In this document: positions 8,764-19,554 of the stretch, piece after piece
Layout of the letters: every line of letters begins with the position of its first letter
How positions within the stretch are numbered: position 1 is the stretch's first letter
Source: Gemmatimonadaceae bacterium
Lineage (GTDB): Bacteria > Gemmatimonadota > Gemmatimonadetes > Gemmatimonadales > Gemmatimonadaceae
Length of the DNA stretch: 64,000 nucleotides
Direction: 5' to 3'
NCBI GenBank assembly: GCA_025358925.1
Contig: JANYHT010000040.1
Span: forward strand, 1 to 64,000
Notes under the pieces: generated by a model
Seen by the model: the letters and a program-made list of their open reading frames with translations, nothing else
What the model was told of the DNA's origin: nothing
The model's database searches: none
Translations under genes and position numbers: made by a program

Positions 8764-9984
8764 TTGCTCGCCATGAACCATCGGACCACTGTCTTCCGCA
8801 ACTCCGCAGCTCCGCATCTTCGCGTGACATGCGCGGTTCTGCTGCTCGCGCTCATCATCACCGCGTGCGGAAAGAAACCCGCAACCGCCGCCGACTCTTC
8901 TGCCGCGCGCGCCGATTCCGTTATGGCGAGCACTGCTGGCGATACCTCCACAAAAACGCAGCTCTCCCTTCCGGTGGTTGCCGAAAATGCCCGGGACGGC
9001 GACTTGATCTTGCGCGTCACCACCACGGGTCAAGTGCGCTCCGACGCCGCCGTCAAACTGCGCGCGGAAGTCTCCGGCACTATCGCGCAACTGCTGGTGC
9101 GGCCAGGCACCCGCGTCGCACGCGGTCAAGTATTGGTGACGCTCGATCCATATCCGTTCGATCTCGCGGTACGCGAAGCGCAAGCCACGTCCGATGAAGC
9201 CGAGCAAAGGTATTTGGAAAGTTATGTCCCCGAATCGTTGGTCACGGGGCGAGGGCCAACCCCGGAGCAACGTAAAGCACTGATCAACAAGTCAGGATTG
9301 AGCGGCGCAAAGTTACGTCTCGAGCGCGCGAAGTTTGAACAGTCGCATGCGAGTATTGCGAGTCCGATGGAGGGGATGGTGGACGCGGTCGATGTTGCGC
9401 CGGGTGAGCATGTGAATGGCAATCAGCAACTGCTCACGGTGGTTGACACACGCAATTTGCGCATCGAAGCGCAGGTGCTTGAACATGATCTGCCGCTGGT
9501 ACGTGTTGGCGGAGAAGCCACAGTCACCAGTGCTGGCGCACCAGGGCGCACGATTCGGGGTCGCATCGATGCCGTGCTGCCGCTCGTTGACTCGCTCACG
9601 CGCGCCGGTCGCGCGATAGTGCGTGTGGTTGGCGATGGCACACTGCGACCTGGCATGTACGCCGATGTGCAACTCGAAGCTACGCGACTGCCATCACGCC
9701 GGTTGGTACCGGCACGTGCGGTGATTGAACGCGACGGGCGGCCGCTGGTGTTCATCGTCAATGGGGGGCGGGCGCAATGGACGTACATCAATCCCGGCCG
9801 CAGCAACGGCAACGAAACAGAAGTCCTTCCCGATTCGGCGACTGGTCAGGTTCCAGTGCATCCCGGTGATCCCGTAATTGTAGAGGGACATCTCACGCTG
9901 ACGCACGACGCGCCAGTAAAAATCATCGCGCAAAAAGCGGACGTCGCAAAACCACCGGTGGACCACACGCGCCTTCGGCGCTAG
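8764..9984 (+). CDS. RND efflux periplasmic adaptor (membrane fusion) lipoprotein
   Basis: 406 aa; lipobox LIITACGKK, LRAEVSGTIAQLLVRPGTRVARGQVLVTLD, IASPMEGMVDAVDVAPGEHV. Confidence 0.92.
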   Translation: MLAMNHRTTVFRNSAAPHLRVTCAVLLLALIITACGKKPATAADSSAARADSVMASTAGDTSTKTQLSLPVVAENARDGDLILRVTTTGQVRSDAAVKLRAEVSGTIAQLLVRPGTRVARGQVLVTLDPYPFDLAVREAQATSDEAEQRYLESYVPESLVTGRGPTPEQRKALINKSGLSGAKLRLERAKFEQSHASIASPMEGMVDAVDVAPGEHVNGNQQLLTVVDTRNLRIEAQVLEHDLPLVRVGGEATVTSAGAPGRTIRGRIDAVLPLVDSLTRAGRAIVRVVGDGTLRPGMYADVQLEATRLPSRRLVPARAVIERDGRPLVFIVNGGRAQWTYINPGRSNGNETEVLPDSATGQVPVHPGDPVIVEGHLTLTHDAPVKIIAQKADVAKPPVDHTRLRR

Positions 9985-9994
9985 CAGAGCGGAC

Positions 9995-12900
9995 GTGTCA
10001 ATCGCCGCCTTCGCGGTCCGTCGCCCTGTCGCGACCGTCGCCGCTATTCTCGCAGTTGTGCTGATGGGCTCCGTGTCACTCACACGATTGCCAGTCTCAC
10101 TGCTGCCCGACGTTTCGCTGCCCGTGCTGACCATTCGTACGGTGTATCGCGGTGCGGCGTCACCCGAAGTATCGCGCTTCGTTGCGGAACCAATTGAAGA
10201 AGCGATCGCGGCAACACCCGGTTTGGTCGAGCTGCGGTCCGTCAGTCGCAACGGTGAAGTCACCACCACAGCGCGCTTCGGATGGGGCACGGATATGCGC
10301 AGCACGGTGCTGACGGTGCGTGAACGACTGGACGCGGCACGCGGTCGATTGCCCGAACGTGCCGAACGTCCGACGTTGCTCACGAGCGATCCGGGCGAAC
10401 GACCCATCGCCGTGCTCGCCGTGCGCAGCGATTTATCGAAAGGCGGCGGCGATTTGCGCAGTCTCGCACGCACAGCCACCGACGTGCACGCGCGCCGCCT
10501 CGAACAAATTGAAGGCGTCTCCAGCGTTGCCGTCGTCGGCGCACCCGAAGATCAGATTCGCGTTGATCTCGATCCAGAAAAGCTGCGCGCACTTGACCTC
10601 ACGCCAGAAGACGTCGCGCAAGCCATTCGCCAAGAAAACGCCACCGGCGCAAGCGGCACGATTCGCAAAGGACAGTTTCGATTCTCCGTTCGCGCACTCA
10701 CAGAATTTCGCACACCAGCGGAAATTCTCGCGACGCCACTGGGTCGTGCGGGCTCAGGTATTACGCTACGTGATGTTGGCACCGTGATACTTGGACTTGC
10801 CGATCCGGTCACGCTCACGCGACTCGATGGTGCACCAGCGATTGGTTTGGTTGTGTATAAAGATGCGGGCGCGAATACCGTCTCCGTGACCACGCGCATG
10901 ACCGATGCGGTCACCCAACTCGGCAAAGAGTTTCCGGGCGCCAACATTACCGTCGTCGCGGCGCAAGCCGATTTCGTCACCGACGCGCTAAGCAACCTTG
11001 GTCAAGAAATCGTGGCCGGCGGCGCACTTTCGCTGTTTGTTATTTTGATTTTCTTGCGCGATTGGCGCATGTCACTCGCCATCACCGCCGTTGTACCACT
11101 GTCAGTGCTGGTAGCACTCGTTGCACTGCAAGCCATGCACGTCTCCATCAACGTTCTTTCGCTCGGTGGACTCGCACTCGGCACTGGCTTGCTTGTCGAT
11201 ACGGCGATTGTTGTGGCCGAAGCCATCGGGCGATTGCGAGATCAAGGAATGCCGCTACGCGAGGCCGCAATTGCCGGCACGGACGAAGTCGCTGCGCCGC
11301 TCTTTGCCGGTACGCTCACCACCGTATTGGTGTTCGGTCCCATCATCTTCGTACGCGGCCTTGCTGCGGCGCTCTTTCGTGATTTGTCGCTGAGCGTTGT
11401 CACGACCGTTGCCGCGTCGCTACTGCTCGCGCTGACGCTGATGCCCGTGCTCATCGTTGGGCGTCGTCGCAAACGAAATGTTGTTTCCTCTTCCACACTG
11501 CCTACGAAGAAGTCCCAAGCGCCGAACACACTTGATCGCATGGGTACCTCGCTCACCCATCTCTACGAACGCGGCGTCGTTTGGTCGCTCGCGCATACGC
11601 GAACGGTCTTCGCGATCTCCGCTGCATTCATGGTCATAACCGCGTTACTCGTGTGGAAACTGCCCAAGGAAATTCTTCCACGGGTCGATGACGGCGTACT
11701 CGTGGCGCAGTTACAAATGCAGGAAGGTACGAGCATTGAAGCTACCGCGACTCAAGCGGCACGCGTCGAACAGGCGTCTCGCACACTCGGTGCGCGCGGC
11801 ATCTATGCGCGTGTTGGCAAAGCCACCGACGAAGAAATTCTGGCCGGGTCAGATCCCGGGTCGAGTGCAACGGCGCAGCTCATTGTGCCCGTGCCCTCTG
11901 GTGCCGACGCAGCCGTGTTCGCACAACGATTGCGAAACGCACTGCCGGACTTAGCGAAAGGGGCATTGGCGATCGACCTCGCTGGTCAATCGGAATTCGG
12001 ATCATTAATTGGTCGCGAAGGACGTCTCGTGCGCGTCGAACTTTCGGCCAGCACGTTACCGGAATCACAGCGGTGGGCGGATACCGTGCGCCGTACGTTG
12101 CGGACACTGTCATCGCTGGCTGACGTGCGTGATGCGTATGCAGAATCGCAACCCATCGTCGAAATTTCACTCGAACGCGCGCGCCTTGCCGATCGTGGCA
12201 TTGCACCGCAGCAAGTGGCTAGTGTGCTTGCCGGTGCGTTGGGTGGTGTGAGCGCCAGTGAATTGCGGGAGACCGACAAGCGTACACCGATCACAGTGCG
12301 GTATGCCGGTGCACGCAATGAGGAATTGGAGACGGCACTGCGAACACCAATTCGCGGTGTGCCACTCGGGCAACTTGTGCGGATTCGCGAGACGCGCGCA
12401 CCGCTTGAAGTCGTCCGCGTGGGACAACGTCCGGTCACCATTATTGAAGGCCTCGTTGAACGCGGTGGCACGGCGAAAGCCACGGCCGATGTGACGTCGC
12501 GCGTTAGTGCGCTCGGGTTTCCGTCCACGGTGACCTGGCAAGTAGCAGGAGCGGATGCAGAGCGAGCGCGCACCACGCAAGAACTCACTGTAGTGTTGGT
12601 GCTCGCGGCGTTGCTCATGTTTCTCGTGCTGGCGGGAGAGTTTGCGAGTTTTACCATTCCTCTCGTTGTGATGCTCACCGTGCCGCTCGCTGGCGCCGGC
12701 GCCGTAATGTTTCTCTGGATGACGGGGCAATCTCTGAACGCCGTGTCGCTTATTGGTATTGTCGTGATGATCGGCATGGCGGATAATGAGGCGGTCGTCA
12801 AACTGGATGCCATTCGCAAATTTCGGGAAGACGGACACTCCATTGAAGAGTCCATACTCCTCGGCGGACAGCAACGACTGCGCGCAATCGCAATGACCAG

Positions 12901-13090
12901 TATCACCACGGTGACTGGTGTGTTGCCCCTCGTGTTTGGTTGGGGCAGTGGTGGCGCGCTGTATCAACCGCTTGCGGCGGGCATTATTGGTGGCTCAATC
13001 AGCGCGCTTGCCGTGACGTTCTTCTTGCTGCCTGCCGCATACGCGTCGTTAGAGCGACGGAGCGAAGCGCGTGCGCGTCGTCGCGCATGA
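9995..13090 (+). CDS. RND efflux transporter permease (pump 1)
   Basis: 1031 aa, GTG start; SIAAFAVRRPVATV, LPDVSLPVLTIRTVYRGAASPEV, LALGTGLLVDTAIVVAEAI. Confidence 0.93.
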   Translation: MSIAAFAVRRPVATVAAILAVVLMGSVSLTRLPVSLLPDVSLPVLTIRTVYRGAASPEVSRFVAEPIEEAIAATPGLVELRSVSRNGEVTTTARFGWGTDMRSTVLTVRERLDAARGRLPERAERPTLLTSDPGERPIAVLAVRSDLSKGGGDLRSLARTATDVHARRLEQIEGVSSVAVVGAPEDQIRVDLDPEKLRALDLTPEDVAQAIRQENATGASGTIRKGQFRFSVRALTEFRTPAEILATPLGRAGSGITLRDVGTVILGLADPVTLTRLDGAPAIGLVVYKDAGANTVSVTTRMTDAVTQLGKEFPGANITVVAAQADFVTDALSNLGQEIVAGGALSLFVILIFLRDWRMSLAITAVVPLSVLVALVALQAMHVSINVLSLGGLALGTGLLVDTAIVVAEAIGRLRDQGMPLREAAIAGTDEVAAPLFAGTLTTVLVFGPIIFVRGLAAALFRDLSLSVVTTVAASLLLALTLMPVLIVGRRRKRNVVSSSTLPTKKSQAPNTLDRMGTSLTHLYERGVVWSLAHTRTVFAISAAFMVITALLVWKLPKEILPRVDDGVLVAQLQMQEGTSIEATATQAARVEQASRTLGARGIYARVGKATDEEILAGSDPGSSATAQLIVPVPSGADAAVFAQRLRNALPDLAKGALAIDLAGQSEFGSLIGREGRLVRVELSASTLPESQRWADTVRRTLRTLSSLADVRDAYAESQPIVEISLERARLADRGIAPQQVASVLAGALGGVSASELRETDKRTPITVRYAGARNEELETALRTPIRGVPLGQLVRIRETRAPLEVVRVGQRPVTIIEGLVERGGTAKATADVTSRVSALGFPSTVTWQVAGADAERARTTQELTVVLVLAALLMFLVLAGEFASFTIPLVVMLTVPLAGAGAVMFLWMTGQSLNAVSLIGIVVMIGMADNEAVVKLDAIRKFREDGHSIEESILLGGQQRLRAIAMTSITTVTGVLPLVFGWGSGGALYQPLAAGIIGGSISALAVTFFLLPAAYASLERRSEARARRRA

Positions 13091-16000
13091 TTCGTTTCTT
13101 CGCGCATCGACCAGCGGTAGTGTGGTCCACGTGTGCCGCGTTGCTCCTTGCGGGCGCCATCGCATTTTCGCGACTGCCATTGGCCACGCGCACAACGGTC
13201 GAGCTGCCGAGGTTGCAGGTGAGTGCGGGAATGTCCGGTGCGTCGCCGGAGGTCATAGAAACGTATCTTACCTCGCCACTTGAAGCGGCGGTGCAGGGCG
13301 TGCGTGGTGTGCGTCGAGTCAACAGCAGTTCGAACGACGATTACGCGTTGCTCACTGTGGAGCTCGACGAAACCGCAGATGTACAAATGACGCGTTTGGC
13401 GATTCTCGAGCGCATTGAGTTGCTGCGGGCGGAGATGCCGCGCGGCGTGTCGGGCCCGAGTGTGGCGAACTATGTGCCGGAGGGATTGGAAGAGGCGCCG
13501 CTGATGTCGCTGATTGTCGCCGGTCCATACACGGCTGGCACGTTACAGAAGTTGTTAAACGAGCGCGTGAGTCCGCGGTTAAGTGCGATTAGTGGCGTGG
13601 CCGGTGTGCAGGTGCGTGGTGGCACGGAGCTCGGGGTATCGGTTGCGTACGATGCCGTATTGATGCGTCGCCTTGGGATACCGCCGCAGCGTTTGGTTGA
13701 CGCGTTGAACGGCGCGAATGTGGTGCAAGCGTTAGGGGTGCAGACGCGCGGTGGAACGGTGCGCAATGTGGTGCTGCGTGATCAGCCCAATGCGCTCAAA
13801 GACCTGATGACGCTAACGGTTATTGGTCCAGCTAGGCGCGTCTTTCGATTGGGGGAGTTAGCGACGGTACGTGCCGAAGAGGACGCGCGCGGTGGATTTT
13901 TCCGCATCGATGGCGAGCCGGCGGTGTCCATTGAGATTACGAGACATCCCGGTGCGGACGCGATCAAATCGGCGGCACTTTTGCGTGAAGCAATTGCGAG
14001 TATTGCACCCACATTGCCGCTGGCCGTGCGTCTGCGGGTGTCGAATGATCAGAGCGAGGACCTGTCCCACGAGCTGACCGATTTGTCGAAGCGCGGAGCG
14101 ATTGCGTTTGCTTCGGTCCTCCTGGTGCTCGTGATCATGCTGCGCCGTTGGCGTGCGGTGGCGTTGGTCATGGGCAGTACAGCCGTGGCCATTTCGGCAA
14201 CCGCGTTGTCGCTCTATTTGTTTAATATTCCAGCCAACTTGTTGACGCTGGCCGGTCTCTGTATGGGCGTCGGCGTGCTGGTGCAAAATTCATTGGTGGT
14301 CGTGCAGCGATTGCGTACCGCACCAGATACGCCCGACGGGCGCGCGAGTGCAACGAGGCAGATCACGCCTGCCGTGATTGGCAGCACGCTGACCACCGGC
14401 GTCGTACTGTTTCCGTTTTTGTATTTGCAGGGGAACGCACGCGCTGCGTTCGTGCCGTTCGCGGCGGCGTTTCTCTTCGCGTTGGCGTGGAGTGTGTTTA
14501 CGGCATTGCTCGTAGTGCCGGCCTTGGGCGCGGGTGCTGGCACGCGCGAGGGAACATGGCCACGCATGCGTCACTGGTACGCCGCGTTGTTGGGGCGCGC
14601 ATTGCGGTGGCGCGCGGCCACGCTCACACTGACGGCTGTCGTGCTGGCAGTGCTCACGTGGGGATTCATCGAGAAGGTGCCGCGTTCGTCATTTGGCGGC
14701 TTCGGCGAACGACGCACAACCTTAAGTGTTGGCCTGTCATTCCCACGTGGCTCCGATCCGCAAACGTTGGATGCGGGGATGCACGAGTTTGAACGCCTCG
14801 TCGTTGGTCGACCGGAAGTGGAGCAGGTTCGCACGTCGTCGCGTGGCACGACGTCGGCGCAAATGCAGGTAACATTTACGCGGGTTGGCGGTTTCACGAG
14901 TGTCCCGCTGGAGTTGCAAGAACTGCTCACACAGCGTGCGGTGCTTATTGGCGGTGCCAGCGTGAGTGTGTATGGTGACGGCCCAGGATTCTCGTCTGGC
15001 AGTGGTGGATCCAGCATGTCCACGTTTCGTCTGAAAGTCCTCGGCTATTCGTACAGCGGCGTTGGACGCATTGCGGCTGATTTAAAGGCGCGACTCGAAC
15101 GCATTGCTCGCGTGAAAGATGTACGGATCAGCGCCGGTGGCTACTTCAGCGGCGATCGCGGTTATCAGGTCACCATCACACCCGATCGTCCAACACTGGC
15201 CCGTTATGGTGTCAGTGCGGCGCAACTTGGACAGTCAATTGCGCGTGAGGTGCGCGGTCCAGTTGGCGGGCAGCTCGTGGAGATTGCCGGTGACGAATTA
15301 CCGGTTACGGTGAAAGCCAACGGTGCACGTGATCGCTCCCTCACTGAGCTGCAGACCGCCATCGTGCCAACGCTGAGCGGAGCGCCCGTGCGTATTGCTG
15401 ATTTTGCAAATATTGATGAACGTGAGGCGTTGAGCACTATTCAGCGACAGGATCAGCAATACGTTTTACAAGTGGCTTATGATTTTCGTGGCCCGGCAAA
15501 GTTGGCGCGACGGTATCACGATGCGTTTGTAAAAACGTTGTCCGCGTCGGCTGGATACAACGTGTCTGATGCGACCGATAATTATGGGTACGAGCGTGAT
15601 GCGAGCGAGACGGGATTGTGGCTGGTATTCAGTATTGGCGTTACCCTCGTGATCCTGGCGGTTGCGCTCGTGTTTGATTCGGTATGGGGCGCATCAATGG
15701 TGTTTCTGAGTTTGCCGTTGTCCCTCGCTGGTGTGGCCGCAGCCTTTTGGGCATTCAGTACTCCGTTCACGCGCGAGGCGGCAGTCGGCGTGATTCTCGT
15801 GGTAGGACTCGCGGTAAATCATGCCATTCTGGTGGTGGATGCGGCGCTATTGAAGCGTCGCGCAAAACGTGATGCGATACGGGATGCGCTGGTGGATCCT
15901 AGCGCAGACGGGCTCCCGACACTTGCCCTTGATGCCGGTGAGGTATTGCGAGCGATGCTCGACCGGTCTGGTATGATTGTGTTTGTCACGCTGGCGTCGC

Positions 16001-16176
16001 TAGCGTCGTTGGTGCCCCTCTCGGTGGGCACGGATGCGACGCGGATTTTCGGTGCGATCGCGTTGGCAACGGCCGGTGGGACGATTGCCGGGACGCTAGG
16101 GGTGCTGTTTGTCCTGCCAACGTTGTTGGTGGGGCGGCGGACGACGCGGCGTCGGTGGTTCCGCCGCACAGCTTGA
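13087..16176 (+). CDS. RND efflux transporter permease (pump 2, degenerate TM4)
   Basis: MIRFFAHRPAVVWSTCAALLLAGAIAFSRLPL...SGASPEVIETYLTSPLEAAVQGVRGVRRVNS; ATGA overlap with pump 1; start chosen inside ORF 12940..16176. Confidence 0.9.
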   Translation: MIRFFAHRPAVVWSTCAALLLAGAIAFSRLPLATRTTVELPRLQVSAGMSGASPEVIETYLTSPLEAAVQGVRGVRRVNSSSNDDYALLTVELDETADVQMTRLAILERIELLRAEMPRGVSGPSVANYVPEGLEEAPLMSLIVAGPYTAGTLQKLLNERVSPRLSAISGVAGVQVRGGTELGVSVAYDAVLMRRLGIPPQRLVDALNGANVVQALGVQTRGGTVRNVVLRDQPNALKDLMTLTVIGPARRVFRLGELATVRAEEDARGGFFRIDGEPAVSIEITRHPGADAIKSAALLREAIASIAPTLPLAVRLRVSNDQSEDLSHELTDLSKRGAIAFASVLLVLVIMLRRWRAVALVMGSTAVAISATALSLYLFNIPANLLTLAGLCMGVGVLVQNSLVVVQRLRTAPDTPDGRASATRQITPAVIGSTLTTGVVLFPFLYLQGNARAAFVPFAAAFLFALAWSVFTALLVVPALGAGAGTREGTWPRMRHWYAALLGRALRWRAATLTLTAVVLAVLTWGFIEKVPRSSFGGFGERRTTLSVGLSFPRGSDPQTLDAGMHEFERLVVGRPEVEQVRTSSRGTTSAQMQVTFTRVGGFTSVPLELQELLTQRAVLIGGASVSVYGDGPGFSSGSGGSSMSTFRLKVLGYSYSGVGRIAADLKARLERIARVKDVRISAGGYFSGDRGYQVTITPDRPTLARYGVSAAQLGQSIAREVRGPVGGQLVEIAGDELPVTVKANGARDRSLTELQTAIVPTLSGAPVRIADFANIDEREALSTIQRQDQQYVLQVAYDFRGPAKLARRYHDAFVKTLSASAGYNVSDATDNYGYERDASETGLWLVFSIGVTLVILAVALVFDSVWGASMVFLSLPLSLAGVAAAFWAFSTPFTREAAVGVILVVGLAVNHAILVVDAALLKRRAKRDAIRDALVDPSADGLPTLALDAGEVLRAMLDRSGMIVFVTLASLASLVPLSVGTDATRIFGAIALATAGGTIAGTLGVLFVLPTLLVGRRTTRRRWFRRTA

Positions 16177-16226
16177 CCCATTAGGTATCTTGGCAACAAC
16201 AGTCCTGACTCTCAGCGAGACTTCCT

Positions 16227-16409
16227 ATGCCGTTCTTTTCGCACCCCGCCAACGCCGACTGGTTATTGGCAGTCGTCAAAGTCCCACTTGGCCTGATCTC
16301 GCTGATCTTCTCGTTTATCCATTTGATCGGCCCGTTTGGCCAGATCGCACTCGTCGCGCTTATCATTGGCTCGTTCGCACGCAACATTATGGCACCCGCG
16401 CGCGCCTGA
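16227..16409 (+). CDS. Small membrane protein (60 aa)
   Basis: MPFFSHPANADWLLAVVKVPLGLISLIFSFIHLIGPFGQIALVALIIGSFARNIMAPARA; hydrophobic, followed by a strong terminator. Confidence 0.55.
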   Translation: MPFFSHPANADWLLAVVKVPLGLISLIFSFIHLIGPFGQIALVALIIGSFARNIMAPARA

Positions 16410-16432
16410 CTGCGTGGTAGTGCCTTTTGAGT

Positions 16433-16470
16433 AAAACGCCCTGTTGCGAGATGTCGCAGCGGGGTGTTTT
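16433..16470 (+). terminator. Rho-independent terminator
   Basis: aaaacgccctgttgcga-gatg-tcgcagcggggtgtttt, pairs throughout with G-U wobbles, ends in T-run. Confidence 0.8.
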
Positions 16471-16672
16471 GCGTTCTGGCGTTTGGCGTCGGGACAGAGT
16501 TCGGACACCGCCGAAATCCGCAGGTAGCCGTGGTTCGGGAACTCCTCAGGCCTGTCAAGCCTACGCTTAACAGAAACTTGACCAGCAGATCCAGTCGCAT
16601 CAGCCACACGTAGCTGACGCAGAAACTCTCCTAGAACCGACCGCGCCGCATGCGGTCCAGCGCGCGAACCTC

Positions 16673-19504
16673 ATGACAACACATGCTTTGCTTCGGCGAC
16701 TCCCTATCGCAGTTAGCGCAATCGCCCTGCCAGCCATCGCGCATGCGCAGTCGGCCACGTTGCGCGGCACCGTGCGCGCTCAGTCTGGTCGGCCGCTTGC
16801 CACAGCGACACTGCGCGTCGTCGACGGCACGACAAGCGCTCGAACAGATAGCGCCGGTCGATTTGTACTAAGTGTCTCACCCGCGCAACGACTGCGCGTG
16901 ATCGCACAGCTGGTGGGCTTCGCCGCAGAAACGCTCGACGTGGCACCAATAACAACCGGAACGCAACGAAGTGTCGCCATTACGCTGTCGCCACTCGCAC
17001 AACTCGCGGTGCAACAAGTGGTCGCGCAACGTGATCGCCCCCTGCTGAACACCAGTGATGCCGCAACTGGCGGTGCCGTTGAGCGAGCAGAGTTGCGTGC
17101 CCTGCCTACGGACGCGCGTGATCCCGTCGCACTCGGTTACACCATTCCGGGCGTTGCGCAGGCGCGCGCGTTCTTTGGCGATGCGCCGAGGCTCAGTGTG
17201 AATGGCACAAACGCGCTGTATACCCAATACACGCTTGATGGCCTCGAGAATAACGAAGGATTTCTCGGCGGTCCGCGTGTTGAATTTCCGCTCTCAGCAC
17301 TGGCGCGCCTCGAGGTGCTCGCTAACACGTACTCTACGGCGTACGGTCGCAGTCCGAGCGGGGTTGTGAACTACGAAAGTCGCGCGGGCGGCGATCACTG
17401 GACTGGCGATGTATTCGCGTACAATCGCCCCGGCATTCCGCTCGACGCACGGTCGGCTATTCAGCCAGCGTCAGGCATGGCGCGTGACGACTTCCGAACG
17501 GCGCAGGATGGATTTCGTCGCGAACAATTTGGCGCATCGTTCGGCGGTCCGGTTGTCGCGAAGACGACGTATGCGTTTGGCGCGCTCGAATACACCAACG
17601 AAAATGAAGATCGCATTAGCTCCACCGCACGAGCGGTATTTCTCGGTCGTGAACAGCGCGAGACATACAAAGGGTTTGCCCGACTCGATCATGGCTGGAA
17701 CGACAGTGAAACCACGACGCTTCGCTTTGCCTTGAGCCGACAGGCGCGCGCGGGTGAAGGGAGCGGCATCGTAGCGCCTGAAGCGGACATCACCACCATT
17801 CGCTTTGGCACGATCTCGTCGCTCACGCATCGCAGTAGTTGGAATGCGGGTCGTGCGAGCAACAGCGCGTCGGTGCAAATGTCTACGTATAAGTGGGACT
17901 TCCCGCCTACACGCAGCGACTTTTCGCGGCCGCAGGTCACGATTCTTGATCGCGATTCACTGCCCATCGGCATCGTCGGTTCGAGCAATTTCATTTTTGA
18001 CGACGCGGAGCTGCAGTTCCAATTTCGCGACGTGCTCGAAAGGCAAATTGGTTCGCGGCATACTGTGAGTGCCGGTGTCGATGTCGCTTCGTCCAGCTTC
18101 AGACTGACCGGTTCTTCCACCAACCCGTCCGGTTCGTACGAAGTGGTCAACACCGGCAACATCCCGTCGTCAAATGGCCGCTATCGCTTTGCCGACATTC
18201 CCGCCAATGCGTTCGTACGCAGCTACACCATTGATGCGGCGCAAAAGCAGGTGAATCTCACGCAAGGATTGTATGCGGCGTTTGTGGAAGATCGTTGGCG
18301 TCCGACGGCATCATTCACCGTGCATGCGGGTCTGCGCTGGGATTATGACGACATCACGAGTCGTGGGAAGAGTAAGCCCGACTTGAACAATTTTCAGCCG
18401 CGTGTTTCATTCAATTGGTTAGCGACAACAAACAGCGTGATTCGTGGCGGCGCCGGTATTTTCACAGGCAAACTTCCGTACGCAGTGTACTCCGACGCCG
18501 TGCAGTTTGGTGCGGCTGGGAATCAAACGGTGACGTTTCGTGGTGCACAGGCGCCCGCGTTTTTGCAGGGGCCCAAAACCACCACGCTGAACCGTGAATC
18601 GCTGCCTGCGCATGAAATTCGCGAACCGTTTGCGTTAGGACTTGAACAGCCCAACGCAAGCCAATTCACGTTGGGCTATCAGCGACAGCTCAGTGATCGT
18701 GTTGCAGTCAGTTTTGATGGTGTGTATGTCGACACCCGCAACCTGCCGCGGTCGTGGGATCTGAATGCGCAGACGCGCGGCATCACCGTGGCCGATACTC
18801 TGGGACTATCAACGGCGATTGGCGATTTGTCGCGTCCTGTACAGCCCGTGATCGGCGCGTATCGTCGCCTTACGACCACAGAAACGGGTGGCCGGAGTAC
18901 CTATGCCGGTTTATACTCCGCGCTTCGCTACCGTGCTGCCGACGCATTGCTCATCGATGCGAACTGGACATGGTCTCATGCGATTTCCAATACCGAAGAC
19001 ATCAATTTCAATGCGTCCGTTGGCAACAATTTTGACCTCGATCGTGCCGACGCGAACAATGATCGTCGACATAAGGTCACGATGCGTACCACATGGACTG
19101 GGATAAAAGCGCTTACGATCAGCGGCATTGCCGATTTCCAGACAGGCACACCAATAAATCGTGTCGCATACTTTCGCGATCTCACTGGTTCCGGGGGCGC
19201 GTATGGCGATGGCTTTATTGGCAACTATCAGCGCTTTGCCGGCGTACCGCGCAACGGAGAACGGCTACCCGCCGCGTTCTTTCTCAGTGGCAGTGCCTCG
19301 TACGACGTGAAATTCGCCGGTCAGACCCTCACGGCGCGCGGCGACGTGTTCAATATTCTCAATCGCGTTAATGCCTCGGGGTTTGCGACAGGCGTTGGGG
19401 GCGGCGGAACGGCGACCCAGGTTGGACGTCCTGGCGATCCCATCACCTACAGTACAGCTGGCGCGCCTCGTCAGGTGCAAGTCTCTTTGGGAGTTCGATT
19501 CTGA
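16673..19504 (+). CDS. TonB-dependent receptor with N-terminal carboxypeptidase-regulatory-like domain
   Basis: 943 aa; signal peptide, TLRGTVRAQSGRPLATATLRVVDG, plug and barrel with terminal VQVSLGVRF. Confidence 0.9.
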   Translation: MTTHALLRRLPIAVSAIALPAIAHAQSATLRGTVRAQSGRPLATATLRVVDGTTSARTDSAGRFVLSVSPAQRLRVIAQLVGFAAETLDVAPITTGTQRSVAITLSPLAQLAVQQVVAQRDRPLLNTSDAATGGAVERAELRALPTDARDPVALGYTIPGVAQARAFFGDAPRLSVNGTNALYTQYTLDGLENNEGFLGGPRVEFPLSALARLEVLANTYSTAYGRSPSGVVNYESRAGGDHWTGDVFAYNRPGIPLDARSAIQPASGMARDDFRTAQDGFRREQFGASFGGPVVAKTTYAFGALEYTNENEDRISSTARAVFLGREQRETYKGFARLDHGWNDSETTTLRFALSRQARAGEGSGIVAPEADITTIRFGTISSLTHRSSWNAGRASNSASVQMSTYKWDFPPTRSDFSRPQVTILDRDSLPIGIVGSSNFIFDDAELQFQFRDVLERQIGSRHTVSAGVDVASSSFRLTGSSTNPSGSYEVVNTGNIPSSNGRYRFADIPANAFVRSYTIDAAQKQVNLTQGLYAAFVEDRWRPTASFTVHAGLRWDYDDITSRGKSKPDLNNFQPRVSFNWLATTNSVIRGGAGIFTGKLPYAVYSDAVQFGAAGNQTVTFRGAQAPAFLQGPKTTTLNRESLPAHEIREPFALGLEQPNASQFTLGYQRQLSDRVAVSFDGVYVDTRNLPRSWDLNAQTRGITVADTLGLSTAIGDLSRPVQPVIGAYRRLTTTETGGRSTYAGLYSALRYRAADALLIDANWTWSHAISNTEDINFNASVGNNFDLDRADANNDRRHKVTMRTTWTGIKALTISGIADFQTGTPINRVAYFRDLTGSGGAYGDGFIGNYQRFAGVPRNGERLPAAFFLSGSASYDVKFAGQTLTARGDVFNILNRVNASGFATGVGGGGTATQVGRPGDPITYSTAGAPRQVQVSLGVRF

Positions 19505-19554
19505 CCGTCGGTAAGGCTACGAAACTTTTTCGCACGACGATAGCGGCAGCAGCG

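Noticed and set aside
11986-12909. 307-aa minus-strand ORF (and 12167..12967, 9694..10479)
   Set aside because: Antisense to clear RND pump coding sequence; no family signature
16480-16672. Possible riboswitch (TPP/cobalamin) upstream of the TonB receptor
   Set aside because: Looked for conserved TPP and B12-box core strings and did not find them; only a short gaccgc/gcggtc hairpin is present
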